From Tubiluchus corallicola (taxonomy: Eukaryota; Priapulida; Priapulimorpha; Priapulimorphida; Tubiluchidae), in contig JAQGDQ010000311.1 of assembly GCA_030141605.1 (NCBI GenBank), forward strand, positions 1 through 60,000: 60,000 nucleotides of DNA. The letters run 5' to 3'. Below are positions 1-12,956 of the stretch, in pieces (the stretch's first letter is position 1; every line of letters starts with the position of its first letter). The translations under genes and the position numbers were made by a program. The notes beneath the pieces were generated by a model. That model was not told the DNA's origin and did no database searches. It saw only the letters and a list, made by a program, of their open reading frames with translations.

Positions 1-174
1 ACATACAGGCGTTCCCATGAGATGTGTTTCATTAGAGCTTAAACTTTCTCAAACCTTTCTTACCTTCATTAATACTATGCATGTCGTCTAGGGCATAGAG
101 CAAAGACAGCTGGAACTTAGATATATCTGTACTTAACCAACGATAATAAGTATCATTTTTTGATACCCCAATGT

Positions 175-345
175 TGGAATAACCTGGCTCAATACTGGTG
201 ATGGTAAAAGCTCACATTTCAAATTTAATGCCAAACTTGGGAAACGGGAAATATTAAAGATTGCAACAGAGCCTGGATTTGAACCAAGGACATTCTGCTT
301 ACAAGACAGACGTCTTAGACCACTAGAACTACCTTGTTCCCCAGC
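175..345 (-). mobile_element. tRNA-derived SINE fragment
   Basis: Read on the minus strand, this stretch has the two internal RNA polymerase III promoter boxes of a tRNA-like head. An A-box-like TAGTTCTAGTGG lies at 320-331 and a good B box, GGTTCAAATCC, at 275-285. The spacing is normal for a tRNA, but the arms do not form a convincing intact cloverleaf. A non-tRNA body continues towards lower coordinates. I infer a tRNA-headed SINE; family and exact 3' end are unknown. Confidence 0.55.
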
Positions 346-962
346 CTGTCCAAAGACAGTCCAATGTTCATTCTTACAGCTGGTCGCTCAGTTCAGCATT
401 TCTAATTTTAGATCACTCAAACTTGCATGATTCTAACTAATTAGATTAATTTTAATTTTTGATTAACTTTAAGTCTCAAATTCGCGAGAGTATCACCTGC
501 TTAATCCCATTTTTGGCGAGCAACTCGGTTGAACTAACGGTTGTATTTTTGACATTGCTGAGGCACCGATTATCAAAACCCGTCTTTTATAATTTCCTAG
601 TGTTCCTGTGTGGCAACAGCACATAGTTGTGGCTTCCCATCTTGCTGCCGTGTATCTCAACCTTTCTGTCTAACACATATATAATATATATAATTTTGTA
701 TATCAAACACTTTCCTATCTGCTCACCTCAACATAGATAAGATTTTTAGGGAGTTTAGTTGACTGTCCTTGTGGGTGGCTTCCTGGGAAGCCCATTGTTG
801 AATATATTCAGCTCACATATATCAAGCAGCTATAGAAATCTCTAAAGCTCCTGATATGATACGTGTAAGGAATCCCCTATACAATAGCTGTAATGTACAG
901 CCGGTATTCTTGCCTGACTGACCTTGTAGTCTTAAATTCCTTGCACCACCAAAATAGAAAAT
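346..962. other. No gene recognised
   Basis: AT-rich sequence between the SINE and the minisatellite. I see no exon, RNA gene or repeat here beyond a short TA-rich patch near 678-700. Confidence 0.5.
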
Positions 963-3940
963 ATGATAGAGTATGACAAGACAGGATGTGGCAGGACAGG
1001 ACAGGAGTCACAGGAGAGGACAGGACAGGAGTCACACTACTCACAGGAGAGGGCAGGGCAGGACAGACCAGGAGCCACAGTACTCACAGGAAAAGACAGG
1101 ACAGGGCAGGAGTCACAGTACTCACAGCAGAGGACAGAACAGGACAGGAGTTACAGTACTCACAGGAAACTACAGAACAGGACAGGAGTCACAGGAGAGG
1201 ACAGGGCAGGAGTCACAGTACTCACAGGAGAGGGCAGGGCAGGACAGGGCAGGAGTCACAGTACTCACAGGAAAGGACAGGGCAGGAGTCACAGTACTCA
1301 CAGGAGAGGGCAGGGCAGGACAGGGCAGGAGTCACAGTACTCACAGGAAAGGACAGGGCAGGACAGGAGTCACAGTACTCACAGGAAAGGACAGAATAAG
1401 ACAGGAGACACACTACTCACAGGAGAGGGCAGGGCAGGACAGGGCAGGAGTCAGAATATTCACAGGAGAGGGCAGGGCAGGTCAGGGCAGGAGTCACAGT
1501 ACTCACAGGAAAGGACAAGACGGGCCAGGAGTTACAGTACTCATAGGAAAGGACAGAAGAGGACAGGAGTCACACTACTCACAGGAAAGGACAGGAGTCA
1601 CAGTACTTACAGCAGAGGACAGGACAGGCCAGGAGCCACAGTACTCACAGGAAAAGACAGGACAGGGCAGGAGTCACAGTACTCACAGCAGAGGACAGAA
1701 CAGGACAGGAGTCACAGTACTCACAGGAAAGGACAGAACAGGACAGGAGTCACAGTACTCACAGGAAAGGACAGAACAGGACAGGAGTCACACTACTCAC
1801 AGGAAAGGACAGAACAGGACAGGAGTCACAGTACTCACAGGAAAGGACAGAACAGGACAGGAGTCACAGTACTCACAGGAAAGGACAGAACAGGACAGGA
1901 GTCACAGTACTCACAGGAGAGGACAGGGCAGGAGTCACAGTACTCACAGGAGAGGGCAGGGCAGGACAGGGCAGGAGTTACAGTACTCATAGGAAAGGAC
2001 AGAACAGGACAGGAGTCACAGTACTCACAGGAGAGGACAGGGCAGGAGTCACAGTACTCACAGGAGAGGGCAGGGCAGGACAGGGCAGGAGTCAGAATAT
2101 TCACAGGAGAGGGCAGGGCAGGACAGGGCAGGAGTCACAGTACTCACAGGAAAGGACAAGACGGGCCAGGAGTTACAGTACTCATAGGAAAGGACAGAAG
2201 AGGACAGGAGTCACACTACTCACAGGAAAGGACAGGAGTCACAGTACTTACAGGAGAGGGCAGGACAGGGCAGGGCAGGATTCACAGTACTCATAGCAGA
2301 GGACAGAACAGGCCAGGAGTCACAGTACTCACAGGAGAGGGCAGGGCAGGACAGACCAGGAGTCACAGTACTCACAGGAGAGGGCAGGGAAGGACAGACC
2401 AGGAGTCACAGTACTCAGAGGAGAGGACAGGGCAGGAGTCACACTACTCACAGGAGAGGGCAGGGCAGGACAGGGCAGGAGTCAGCGTATTCACAGGAGA
2501 GGGCAGGGCAGGACAGGGCAGGGTAGGACAGGCCAGGAGTTACAGTAGTCACAGGAGAGGGCAGGGCAGGACAGGGCAGGAGTCAGAGTATTCACAGGAG
2601 AGGGAAGGGCAGGACAGGCCAGGAGTCACAGTACTCACAGGAGAGGGCAGGGCAGGACAGGGCAGGAGTCAGAGTATTCACAGGAGAGGGCAGGGCAGGA
2701 CAGGCCAGGAGTCACAGTACTCACAGGAGAGGGCAGGGCAGGACAGGGCAGGAGTCAGAGTATTCACAGGAGAGGGCAGGGCAGGACAGGCCAGGAGTCA
2801 CAGTACTCACAGGAGAGGGCAGGGCAGGACAGGGCAGGAGTCAGAGTATTCACAGGAGAGGGCAGGGCAGGACAGGCCAGGAGTCACAGTACTCACAGGA
2901 GAGGGCAGGGCAGGACAGGGCAGGAGTCAGAGTATTCACAGGAGAGGGCAGGGCAGGACAGGCCAGGAGTCACAGTACTCACAGGAGAGGGCAGGGCAGG
3001 ACAGGGCAGGAGTCAGAGTATTCACAGGAGAGGGCAGGGCAGGACAGGCCAGGAGTCACAGTACTCACAGGAGAGGGCAGGGCAGGACAGGGCAGGAGTC
3101 AGAGTATTCACAGGAGAGGGCAGGGCAGGACAGGGCAGGAGTCACAGTACTGAGAGGAAAGGACAAGACGGGCCAGGAGTCACAGTACTCACAGGAAAGG
3201 ACAGAACAGGACAGGAGTCACAGTAGTCACAGGAAAGGACAAGACAGGCCAGGAGTTACAGTACTCACAGGAAAGGACAGAACAGGACAGGAGTCACAGG
3301 AGAGGACAAGAGTCACACTACTCACAGGAGAGGGCAGGGCAGGACAGGCCAGGAGTCACAGTACTTACAGCAGAGGACAGAACAGGCTAGGAGTTACAGT
3401 ACTCACAGGAAAGGACAGAACAAGACAGGAGTCACAGTACTCACAGGAGAGGGCAGGGCAGAACAGGCCAGGAGTCACATACTCACAGGAGAGGGCAGGG
3501 CAGGACAGGCCAGGAGTCACATACTCACTGGAGAGGGCAGGAGTCGCAGTACTCACAGCAGAGGGCAGAACAGGCCAGAAGTTACAGTACTCACAGGACA
3601 GGCCAGGAGTCACAGTACTCACAGGAGAGGGCAGGGCAGGACAGGCCAGGAGTCACAGTACTCACAGGAAAGGACAAGACAGGCCAGGAGTCACAGTACT
3701 CACAGGAAAGGACAGAACAGGACAGGAGTTACAGTACTCACAGGAAAGGACAGAACAGGACAGGAGTCACAGTACTCACAGGATAGGACAGGACAGCACA
3801 GGAGTCACACAACTCAAAAGAGTGGGCAGGGAAGGACAGACCAGGAGTCACAGTACTCACAGTAAAGGACAGGACAAGCCAGGAGTCACAGTACTCACAG
3901 CAGAGGACAGAACAGGACAGGACAAAACAGTGGAGACCAG
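963..3940 (+). repeat. G-rich minisatellite (38- and 43-bp units)
   Basis: About 3 kb of tandem units built from nested ACAGG-type words. A 38-bp form (ACAGGAAAGGACAGAACAGG core) dominates around 1700-1920. A 43-bp form (GAGAGGGCAGGGCAGG core) dominates around 2450-3130. From about 2590 to 3130 two 43-bp subtypes alternate, one with GGCCAGGAGTCACAG and one with GGGCAGGAGTCAGAG, giving an 86-bp higher-order repeat. The units have almost no stop codons in any + frame, so a 1,011-codon open frame spans the array. Neither unit length is a multiple of three and the other frames are also largely open, so I read this as a compositional artefact, not a gene. GGG/GG runs every few bases make G-quadruplexes possible on the + strand. 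Confidence 0.95.
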
Positions 3941-5835
3941 AGCTGGGAAAGACAGAACATTATTGTCAATTCAGATATTTGCCAAACAGATTCTGTGAAG
4001 CCTCGCTGCTCTCGTTCTTCTTATCACATCATCGTAATCACATTATATAGATTAGGTTTGCAGTATTTTTGCACATATATGGATTAATTTGGCTTTGCCC
4101 AAAGGTTAATGTTTAAGCCGCCTAGCAAAGAAGCTTTGAGCCACATTCCAAAACTTGAATCCATTCTTACAACGAAGCGCCCCTCTTTTCTGCCGTTTGT
4201 CCATTCTCTGCCACTGACAATGGATTTGGAAGAAAGAGCATCCTTCAGTGAATGGGCAGTGGAATAAGTCGAGTAAAGGTGTGAAGTGTCCTGTCCATCT
4301 AGTGTTTGCCTTTCCTGAACAAGGTTGTTAATTAATGTGAGAAATTTAGATAGTGGACAGCCGTTTGCGGTTGACCTTTCCAGGATTGGGGGTACTAGTA
4401 TTGTTCATTACTGTAGGGGTGTACTAGATTGAGAAGTGTACTAACCCTGTACTTAGACGGATTATAAGCCTAATGATAAGCAAGTTTTCGGCAGTTCGAG
4501 TTTGATATTCACATATTACAGTTTACAGTAAACTCTATGGTCACATCTTGCTTTGATCATGTATATGTTTAACATGAAAGCGGAAAAGAATTGAATAATG
4601 CCAGTTTTATTTTCCGTTTCTCATTTTTCGTAGAGTTTGTTCTTACTTCACTGAAATTAAACGGGTATACACTTTTGCGAACGGCTTAGTGGGTTTTACA
4701 CGGCCTCGTGAGATTGCGCAGAACATTTTTTTACTTTTTTCTGAAGTCTTTCAACATTTTACGATACAGCACTTCTCAGAATTTTGGACAATTTATTCCT
4801 ATGGATGCCGTCGTCAATATCACTTATGTAAATTAGAGACAATAGAGGTCCCACGACTGATCCTTGAGGTTCCCCTGAAGAAACTGACACCTATTGTGAA
4901 AAACTACTACTAGTTACCAACTACAATTCCTTTCACACAACCAATCTATCTTCCATACATTAAGTACATTTACACCTTTAATTTACCAGGCATGCAACTA
5001 CCTGTGAGACATTTTATCGAATGTGTTTCATCAACCACTGGTATAAAATGTTTCTCTTACAAATTCAATAAAGTCTAATAGATTTGTAACTCAAGACTTT
5101 GAACTGGATTGAGACTTGGGTTCGATCCCTTAACGGAATTTCCTCTTAGACTTTTTTCATGTTATTCAGGTGGCCATCTCTTGGGTACTGTAGTATATGA
5201 CATTGTACGTTTACTTTCTGTAAAAATTGAGTTAGTGATCGTAATAGTAACAAGTATAGTAACAAGCTTTTTCTTTTTAATTCATACTGGTCTACGCCCA
5301 TTTTGCAGAAACTAACGTTAATAACTTAGTATGATATGTAAGAGTATAGTTACTATAGTAAAAACCTTTCTTGTAAGTTCTAATAGACAGTTGCTTCGTT
5401 GACGATTGTTCTGAACAAACCGATTGGTAGCACAACACTTTTTGGCAGGCTGCCAAGATCTACTCAAACTTTACAAGTAGTATCATGTTACTCATGCAGA
5501 TGGAATATTATAATAATTGCGGTCACGTCTTCAATCAGCACATTAAACATTCAACAAATTCATCAAGTTTATTTATTTATTGAACTCTATAATCGATAAT
5601 TTACGGTTATTCATAATTGCTCAAGACACTGTGCGCGCAGCAAAATGCTGGTCTATTATTAGCAATAAAGCTGAGTGGAATGTAAATTCACTTGGCGTGT
5701 TTATTGCTCAGTTTAATATCATTAATCAAACGCTTTGATCGATGTGATTTGAACGCCAGCTGAGGCGAATTTTTTGTTGAAGCTGCAGTGTAATTATGAA
5801 GTAACTGCGAGACACTTAGCTAGTAAACGCATACA
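3941..5835. other. No gene recognised
   Basis: AT-rich sequence with only short open frames that lack recognisable domains. I see no exon-like block with good splice sites and no clear repeat. Confidence 0.45.
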
Positions 5836-6135
5836 TATTTGTTGTTGTTGTTGTTGTGCCGCTGTGGTTGTCGTTGTTGTTGTCGTTGCTGCTGCTGCTG
5901 TTGTCGTCATCGTCGTTGTCATTGTCGCTGCTGCTGCTGTTCTTGTTCTTGTTGCAACAGCAGTAACAGCAGCAGCAACGACAACCACAGAGGCAACAGC
6001 AAAGCACCGTATAACGCTGTTGCTGCTGTTGCTCTTAAGTGTTGTTGCTGTTGCTGTTGCCGTGGTTGTTGGTGATACCTCTGCTACTGATGCTGTTCCT
6101 GTTATTATTATTGTTGCTGCTGCTGTTGTTTGTTA
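5836..6135. repeat. Degenerate GTT/GCT (CTG-type) trinucleotide tract
   Basis: Interrupted GTTGTTGCTGCTG-type repeats, switching to AACAGCAGC type between about 5955 and 6005 and then back. Open frames of poly-Val/Ala or Cys type in several frames are a by-product of triplet composition. The switch gives the tract local self-complementarity. Confidence 0.85.
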
Positions 6136-6474
6136 TGGTCTAATACTCAATTCTGTATTATTGGCTGTTGGCGGGTAATCTATTAATTCAGTGGTTTATT
6201 TCTTCCTGTCGTAAATGCCAACGTGTTAACATACAAGTTTATTACGAAAAATTCTTTCAGTGTTATTCACTTTTAAGTTTGGTCAAGGATGAATAAAAAT
6301 TTAATGGTCTGCAATATACTCATGAAAAATTTTACTAATTTTTATTTCGTCTGGTTATTTGTTCCTTCATAACTACGTGTTACTATAGAACTATGAACTA
6401 TGAAATTTTTTTTTTGACACATCAAAAAATACTATATCAAACACATTAATAAACTTTAAATAAAATAATTTGAG

Positions 6475-6630
6475 TAGTGCGAGTGAGTGACGACCATACG
6501 TCATTAACACACTCACCTACAAAAAAAAAAAAACACCAAAACAAAAAAAGATGAAGTAAGTGATGTAATAATATGATTAGTGGAGGTGAGTGTACGACCA
6601 TACGGTCATTAACACACTCACCTTACTTAA
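6475..6630. repeat. Two copies of a short imperfect palindrome
   Basis: CATTAACACACTCACC occurs at 6502-6517 and again at 6607-6622. Each copy is preceded by GTGAGTG and ACGACCATACG, so each can fold back on itself. It may be the remnant of a small inverted-repeat element or a local duplication. Confidence 0.5.
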
Positions 6631-6876
6631 ATGAAAAAATGATTATAGTTATGCATGCTTCTGTAGTTAACTTAATGTAAATAAGGATGAAGTAAATGAT
6701 GTAATAATAGCAACGGTATAAGAGCAATAAACCTGAAACTTGAAAAAGGAAAACATAATACGTAGTTACGACTTTGAGTGAGCCTTAAAGAGTGAATAAA
6801 ATTGTTTAAATAGTTACGAATATGAATTATGTGATTATCTGTCAATGCACCACATTGCTTACTTGTATATGCTTTG

Positions 6877-7016
6877 TATGATAAAAAACGAAGTGGCAGT
6901 ATGGGGCATGGTATCCACGCTTAATAAAACCTAGTGGTCTCTGTAATGATTAAATTCGTGTCTGACAAAAGCAGTTGCGTCAGGATAATGAGGATACTGG
7001 TTTTGTGTGACCATAT
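6877..7016 (+). repeat. Dispersed repeat, copy 1 (pair at 8590-8745)
   Basis: About 140 bp recur in the same orientation at 8590-8745. Both contain CACGCTTAATAAAACCTAGT, GTGTCTGACAAA and GTTGCGTCAG followed by TACTGGTTTTGTGTGACCA. The second copy carries about 20 extra bases before GTTGCGTCAG. The 1.7-kb spacing could mean a duplicated segment or two insertions of one family. Confidence 0.8.
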
Positions 7017-7239
7017 AGAAAATTAAACGTACTTGCCCTTATAATATTCAAAACAATTTTTACTCAGAAGATTGTGCATGAACTTTGCCGAAATTAAAAG
7101 TTTTGTATAGGATCATTTCAGTTCTTGCAAATCATATGGGTTTTTTTTAGTCTTTGTGGTTTCCTGCTAGTGTTCTGTTTTCATATTGTGTTTGGAAATC
7201 ATTTTAATTGTTCTCCCTGTTTCCATTTCTGAAAAGTAA

Positions 7240-7815
7240 TTAATAAATTGTCGAACTTAAATGATACAAATAACTTATATTTAAATACATTAACAACATC
7301 AGCAAACCCTTCCAGAATAGCAGATTTACCTTTTTTCCAAATCCTACGTCAATCCCAGAACAAGCAATCTAAAACAAATGAGGACAAATACCCACTGTTA
7401 AACGAACTCTGCAATCAAGCAAGCAGCTCTACTTTGGAATTCTCTACCATTACAGCTTAAACAAATCAAGTCCCTATCAGCATTTAAAACAAAATTACAA
7501 TCACTAATATTAACCAGATATGAAATACCATGACACCTGTACGACAACATACACGCTAATTCAGAATTTTTATATCCACGGCCATATTAATTAAATCATA
7601 ATTTTTTCATTTTTTTTGTGCATAGTTGTAAATATGTTTGATTTTATTCGTCGTTACTTTCCATTACTGCACAGTAGTTTAGATTGCACTGACGCATTTG
7701 CCTTCAGCAGTGTAAGTTTTTATTAACTAACACTGATTGATCATCTCTGTAAAGTTTTTATCAGTGATTATCAATGTATTTTAATGGCAAATAAAGACTA
7801 TTATATATATATATA
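7240..7815 (+). mobile_element. LINE 3' end (reverse transcriptase C-terminus plus 3' UTR)
   Basis: Within this block, one frame reads LWNSLPLQLKQIKSLSAF followed by KTKLQSLIL and a stop near 7532. This is the typical tail that follows the reverse transcriptase domain in CR1/L2-like non-LTR retrotransposons. An AT-rich 3' UTR follows, ending in CAAATAAAGACTAT and a (TA)n tail at about 7800-7821. The upstream part is frameshifted and the rest of the element is missing, so this is a dead 5'-truncated copy. A related copy in the opposite orientation is at 30088-30495. Confidence 0.8.
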
Positions 7816-8589
7816 TATATATAATCACTAAAGAATTTACTATAATTAGTCACGTATACTCTGTGCTAAGCTGCATTAACTACAATGTGACAGGAATGCT
7901 TACAGTTCTGCATGTGTGGTCGGTCTTTATTAAAGAGGTGGCGATGTTAATTGAAAAGACACAAAGAAACGGCACTTGTAAATTCTACCCTTTGTATTGT
8001 CAAGTGTTTTTCCTTCGTTGTTGTGCATGCATGGCTGCCACGATACTCACACGTACAATAAATATTCATTTTCAAAGCCAACAGTCAGAAAGAAATGGCA
8101 AAATTCACAATGATTGACTGCTTAACTAAATGATCCCTATTTTACCTCCATGAACTCTGAGCACACGTTTATTAAATGACGCGTTTTTATGCAAGAACTG
8201 ATGATTTATAACGTTCAAGGATGCGAATGAAATCATAACTTATAACTAGATTTTGCGGACGAAATTCAATTAAAATAATGTGACCGTAACGTATTGGACT
8301 TGTATTAAATTTAAAATTCTACAGTCAGAAATTCGTAATAAATATAAAAATGCATAAATTTCAATGATAAAACGTTTTCGAATAGTATTTAAATAAAAAA
8401 ACGTTTTCATGTTTTAAATGTCTATATTTATATTAAGGTTTCTCCTACATCAAGAGTGTTATATCCGTGAATCAACATTAAATTTCGATACCAGAGGTCG
8501 CTTTGTGTGCAGTGGCTTTTGGTGAATGAGTAATAAGATTGCTGTTTTTGCCTTACATAATTTAACATGTAATCGTGAGCCTATCACTT

Positions 8590-8745
8590 TGTATGATAAA
8601 AAAAACTAAGTGGCATTATGGCATGGTATTCACGCTTAATAAAACCTAGTGGTCTCTGTAATGATTAAATTCGTGTCTGACAAAGGCACGTGTAAAGTGA
8701 GCTGTACACAGTTGCGTCAGAATACTGGTTTTGTGTGACCACTTT
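8590..8745 (+). repeat. Dispersed repeat, copy 2 (pair at 6877-7016)
   Basis: Second copy of the repeat described at 6877-7016, with about 20 additional bases before the GTTGCGTCAG word. I see no terminal inverted repeats, so its class is unknown. Confidence 0.8.
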
Positions 8746-10580
8746 CATCAGTCTCTTGTACCGCGCATGAATTTCCCACAACCAATCAACTGAATTGTCC
8801 CGTTCGGTATTGTCCCGTTGAAAACACTCACTGAACGGATGGTTTGGCAATGAGTATGTCACATTGGGGCTTTTGTTCAATTAATATAGCAGCTGGTGTC
8901 TTTGATTGCTGGCGAACCTTGCAACTGTTGTCTGAAATGTAGAACTACTTAATGACATATTACAACTGTTGTAAATTGTCTGAAACATAAAACTGCTAAG
9001 TGATTTTGTGAGGGTTAAATTACTTTATGGGCAGAGGCTGCTGAAACCGTAGGGAGGTAGTATGTCGGTGTTGTCTACAGATCGTTTTATTGATGTACAT
9101 CGTGTTGACTTTTTCTTTGCTTGGTCGTAGTTACCTGCAGAGAAACCGCTTAACCTTCTCTACCTACTTGAGGAGGGCCGTTTAAATTAAGCTGCTTAAC
9201 CAAAACTGACTTTGGTCAATTACTGGATAGGTGACACGTCAAGAGACAGTGTTGGTCACTAATTATGACACAAGGATATTCTGCACCCAGGCATCTTGGC
9301 ATCATTTTAGCTCTCCCCCTTCTGCGAATCTGCTTCGGCCACTTTCTCTGTTTCTCCCATTTTCTTTCTTCTCTCCTGTCTTTCTTTTCCTTGGTTCTTG
9401 ATGCATCCTCTTCCTATTGTGGATTTAACGGAAGGAGCACTCCCCACTGCAAGACTCGCTAATGATATCAGTGTTCAAGATGGTTGTTCAGAGGTGTCAT
9501 GTCTCATTGAAAGCTCTGTACGGATTTCCGATCAGCTATCTATTGTTTCGTGGTCAAGTGTGAAGTGTGCCTTTGTATATAGAAGTAGATAAGCCGGTTA
9601 TATAATAGACGTCCAGTGGCCTGTTCTAGTAGACCTCAGAGAACTGTACAGCTGGTCAACTCATTTTTATCCCACGTATCGTGATTATAGCGCCCATTCT
9701 CCTGATTTCCCCGAAGGGACATCCTTTCATGGTGTGTTTTTGTGTGTTAAAAATTAGCGTGAACTCCAATAAGAAAAATAGAAGTCCAGTTACTGTACAG
9801 TATTTTATTTTTTATTTATTATTATTACCATATTCAGTACAATATAAAGCACACAGTGACATCAAAATTATTACGTCATACTATATTAAATTGTTATGTT
9901 TCATACACTATCGTTATCATAAAATAATAATTGTACTGCAGTGGGCTAGAGAAGCAAAGGCTTGTATAAGCCCACTGTCATGTGAACCTGATAAAAAAAT
10001 GGATGAGTGAACAAAAAAAAGAACTGGGAGAAAGGTTAGATCACGCAGGAAGGGTAGAAGGATGTGTTAGTGGAAATGGTAGGAAGAAAGATAATAGATT
10101 GCGCTAGGTTGACATCAGCTCTAAAGATTTATCAATGATGCCTTGTTTTGCATAATCTGTACCAGGATTGTGGTATGACTGCTACAGTATCGTACAGTGA
10201 ACAAAAGTTTCAGTTGCTTAGCGTACATTGTTACAGATCTCATCGATACATCAACTTTTTCTGACTTTTCCGTGGGAATCTGAGTTTAACTTGAGAATTG
10301 TTTCACGTCTTAACGTTTCGTTTTGAATAGCCGTTTTCCGGATCGCGACGTGTTTATAGCTGAGAAATATCCGGTTAGCAGGCCTGGTTATCATTCCAGG
10401 CGAAAGAATTTACTGCGCCGTTTTGCTAAAACGTTTCTAGTAACTCCTTGTGAACTTTTTCGTGCGTGGTATTTCCCACTCCTGTTTACTTGACTACTCG
10501 TCTTTGTTGTTTCTTCTACACGTAAAAATGCGTTTCGGCCTGTCAGCAAGACATAAGCAGTCGGTCAGTCAGTCCGTTAA
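8746..10580. other. No gene recognised
   Basis: No slit-like exon or RNA gene is visible. A short open frame at 9265-9462 is hydrophobic but has no recognisable domain and is not backed by splice signals, so I do not call it. Confidence 0.4.
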
Positions 10581-10581
10581 T

Positions 10582-10760
10582 CAGTCAAAATAACGCATCA
10601 TAAGTCATTTATTTCACATTACACATTTACAATAGTTTCATGTACAATATATAGTGAAAGGGCCTACAATGAACATAATACAAATAAGCATTTATTGTTT
10701 CTGCACAAGAAAAGCCTCAAACACTGTTCACCTGTATACGAAGGTAAATGTGTTGTGTTC
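10582..10760 (-). mobile_element. Retroposon 3'-end-like repeat (minus copy)
   Basis: The reverse complement closely matches 51236-51427, sharing GGTGAACAGTGTTTGAGGCT, GTATTATGTTCATTGTAGGC and CATGAAACTATTGTAAATGT. It ends in AAATAAATGACTTATGA. The A-rich end with short repeated words is typical of LINE or SINE 3' termini. No coding part is visible. Confidence 0.75.
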
Positions 10761-12815
10761 AATCAAAAAGCAGGGCTTGTTAGATTGTCACACACTGTGA
10801 AAGAAAAAAAGTAATGAAAATAAACTGAAAATTTAAAGTGAATCGTATGATAAAAAAAACATTAGTGCTTAAAATGCAATGATGTAATGAATGAAGGTCA
10901 CATATGAGATGATATAAAAGATAGAAAGACTATTATTTGTTAATAGTATGTAAAATTAAGACAACGCATTCATTAGAGTGACTGTCACTTACTAATTCAA
11001 TCAGTCGCAAGTCAGATAACTATGTACGATGTGTGAAACAGCATCAAGTTTATAATTTTTTTCATTAGTCGTTTCCACCCACTTGCAATTTCCACAGCGG
11101 CCTCTCGAATAAACAAGCCCAAAAATGCAGCAGCAACAAAAAATCAATATTTGCTCAGGTAAGGAGCGATGCAAGACTTCCCTGTCTGTTTAGCAATATT
11201 TAACGGAACCTGTTAATCTTGTTTCTACACAAAGCGCCTATAATTGCTAAGTTTGAAAACACGCGTGCCAAGCAAAACAGATCCCTGTGCTGCGTAAACA
11301 GAGACGGTGGTGGCGCGAAGTTTTTCCTTTTTTTCTTCCAGCTCTTCCTTCCCGATTTTTCCGGGATATTTCCCGATGTGTGTTTCAAACAGCAGGAATC
11401 GTCTGCCTGACTTGTTGTGTTAAGGAAACGTAAGCCAGCATACCAAAGTTTAACGATAGCAAATCATTACAATTTCATTCGCAAAAAGGATTCCGACGGG
11501 AAAAAACCTTAGCTAAAACGGTTAACACGAATTTTAACACAACAAACTTTGAATTTGCTGGTATCGTTTAACAAATCGTATTTAACCTCGCAAATAAACT
11601 TCAACTTCATCTGGTGAGGGAAGCGTTGAAGCGTTTACGGGGGCAACCACAAGAAGATTATTCGGCAGTCTGTCAGAGCAGGAAAGATCTGCATGACAAC
11701 AGTTGCAAATCTCTGTCAATATTATTTATTTATTTTATTCTTAGAGCCTGGCACAAAGTTCATAAAAAATAAATACTAAGAATAGATACACTCATTAGAC
11801 CGGAATAAATACGTGAGACTAAAATAATGAAAATATGTGCTAAGAACTAAAGGTGCCGGGAATGGTGCAGATATAAAAATTTACACAAATCTTGTATTGT
11901 TTACACAAGGAAGCCATTGTTTATACGTATCTAATGTACAGTAATGACAAGCTCAATAAAGCAGTACCGAATTCATACTAGCTGGCGTTGAATTATTGCA
12001 GTAGTATTTTACTGTTTCTAATGATACATAATGCGGGCTTCAACATAGCATTATTCAGATAAAGTATATATATGTAGTCATATACTCTTTCCGTCCCTTT
12101 TCTGGGAAAGGTCATTTTCAAGCTGTGATGATGTTTTAATTTTTAAATACGATAATTCAAGTACATTGTACTACAAAGCGATTGAATGCACAATTCAAAA
12201 TTAGTAACTTAAACTAAAGTGTTTTATTCATTTCCTCAGATCAGAGTTTCTTATGGGTAAATGTCAAATTCGTCTTTTAACCAAAAGAAATGACTGGAAA
12301 ATCGTTATCATCATTTCTCGAAGTACAAAAATTGCAAAATTGGGTATATATGTATATATCGAGGAAAAAGTATGTCTATTTATGTCATGTAATTAATTCA
12401 CGTGATGATCTGTCAACAGAAACTAGAATTACGTATTTTTAAAAACTAGAATTAAATTTTATATTTAAAATAGCTTGAAAATTATACATAAAGAGAGCCA
12501 AAATGTAGCCACTATTTCATTTATTTTAAAATATTAAAGCCTCACTATTTTTACGAATATGATGAGGATTGTTATTGTATTTTGTATTTTTTTATTATTT
12601 TACTCAAAAATAGCAATAATTAATAAGTACCAACTATTAGAACAACGCCGCATTCAACGACCATTATTAAGAATAATTAATCATTTTCATAATTTTATCA
12701 TTTCAGAACTAGCAGTGAAGGATTTTATATACGTGCATTGTTCTACAATTTTAAAATAACAGTGATTTGATAAAAGCTGTTTGTCTGCTTAGTTTAGAAC
12801 TAAAATAGTTGAAAA
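10761..12815. other. No gene recognised
   Basis: AT-rich sequence with short open frames only. No splice-flanked coding block and no clear tandem repeat. Confidence 0.4.
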
Positions 12816-12956
12816 CAACAATGACAATAGCAACACCAGCAGCAGCAACAACAACAACGATAACAGCAGCAGCAACAACAACACTACAACAGCAGTAGTG
12901 GCAACAACAGATGCAGCAAAAACAGCAACAACAACACTACGACAACAGTGGTGGCA
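12816..12956. repeat. Degenerate CAA/CAG trinucleotide tract
   Basis: Interrupted CAACAACAGCAG-type repeats. It is roughly complementary to the GTTGCTG tract at 14495-14850, so the two could pair in RNA. The poly-Val/Leu minus-strand frame is a composition artefact. Confidence 0.85.

Noticed and set aside
963-3998. 1,011-codon open frame rich in Gly, Gln, Arg and Ser
   Set aside because: It lies entirely on a minisatellite whose units lack stop codons in all + frames. Unit lengths of 38 and 43 bp are not multiples of three, and no domain or splice signal supports it.
5774-6178. Hydrophobic Val/Ala-rich and Cys-rich frames
   Set aside because: Products of GTT/GCT triplet repeats in different phases. 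The same holds for frames at 12789-12998 and 14468-14929.
9265-9462. Short hydrophobic frame considered as a slit signal-peptide exon
   Set aside because: No LRR N-cap follows, there is no fitting donor, and the sequence is pyrimidine-rich by composition.
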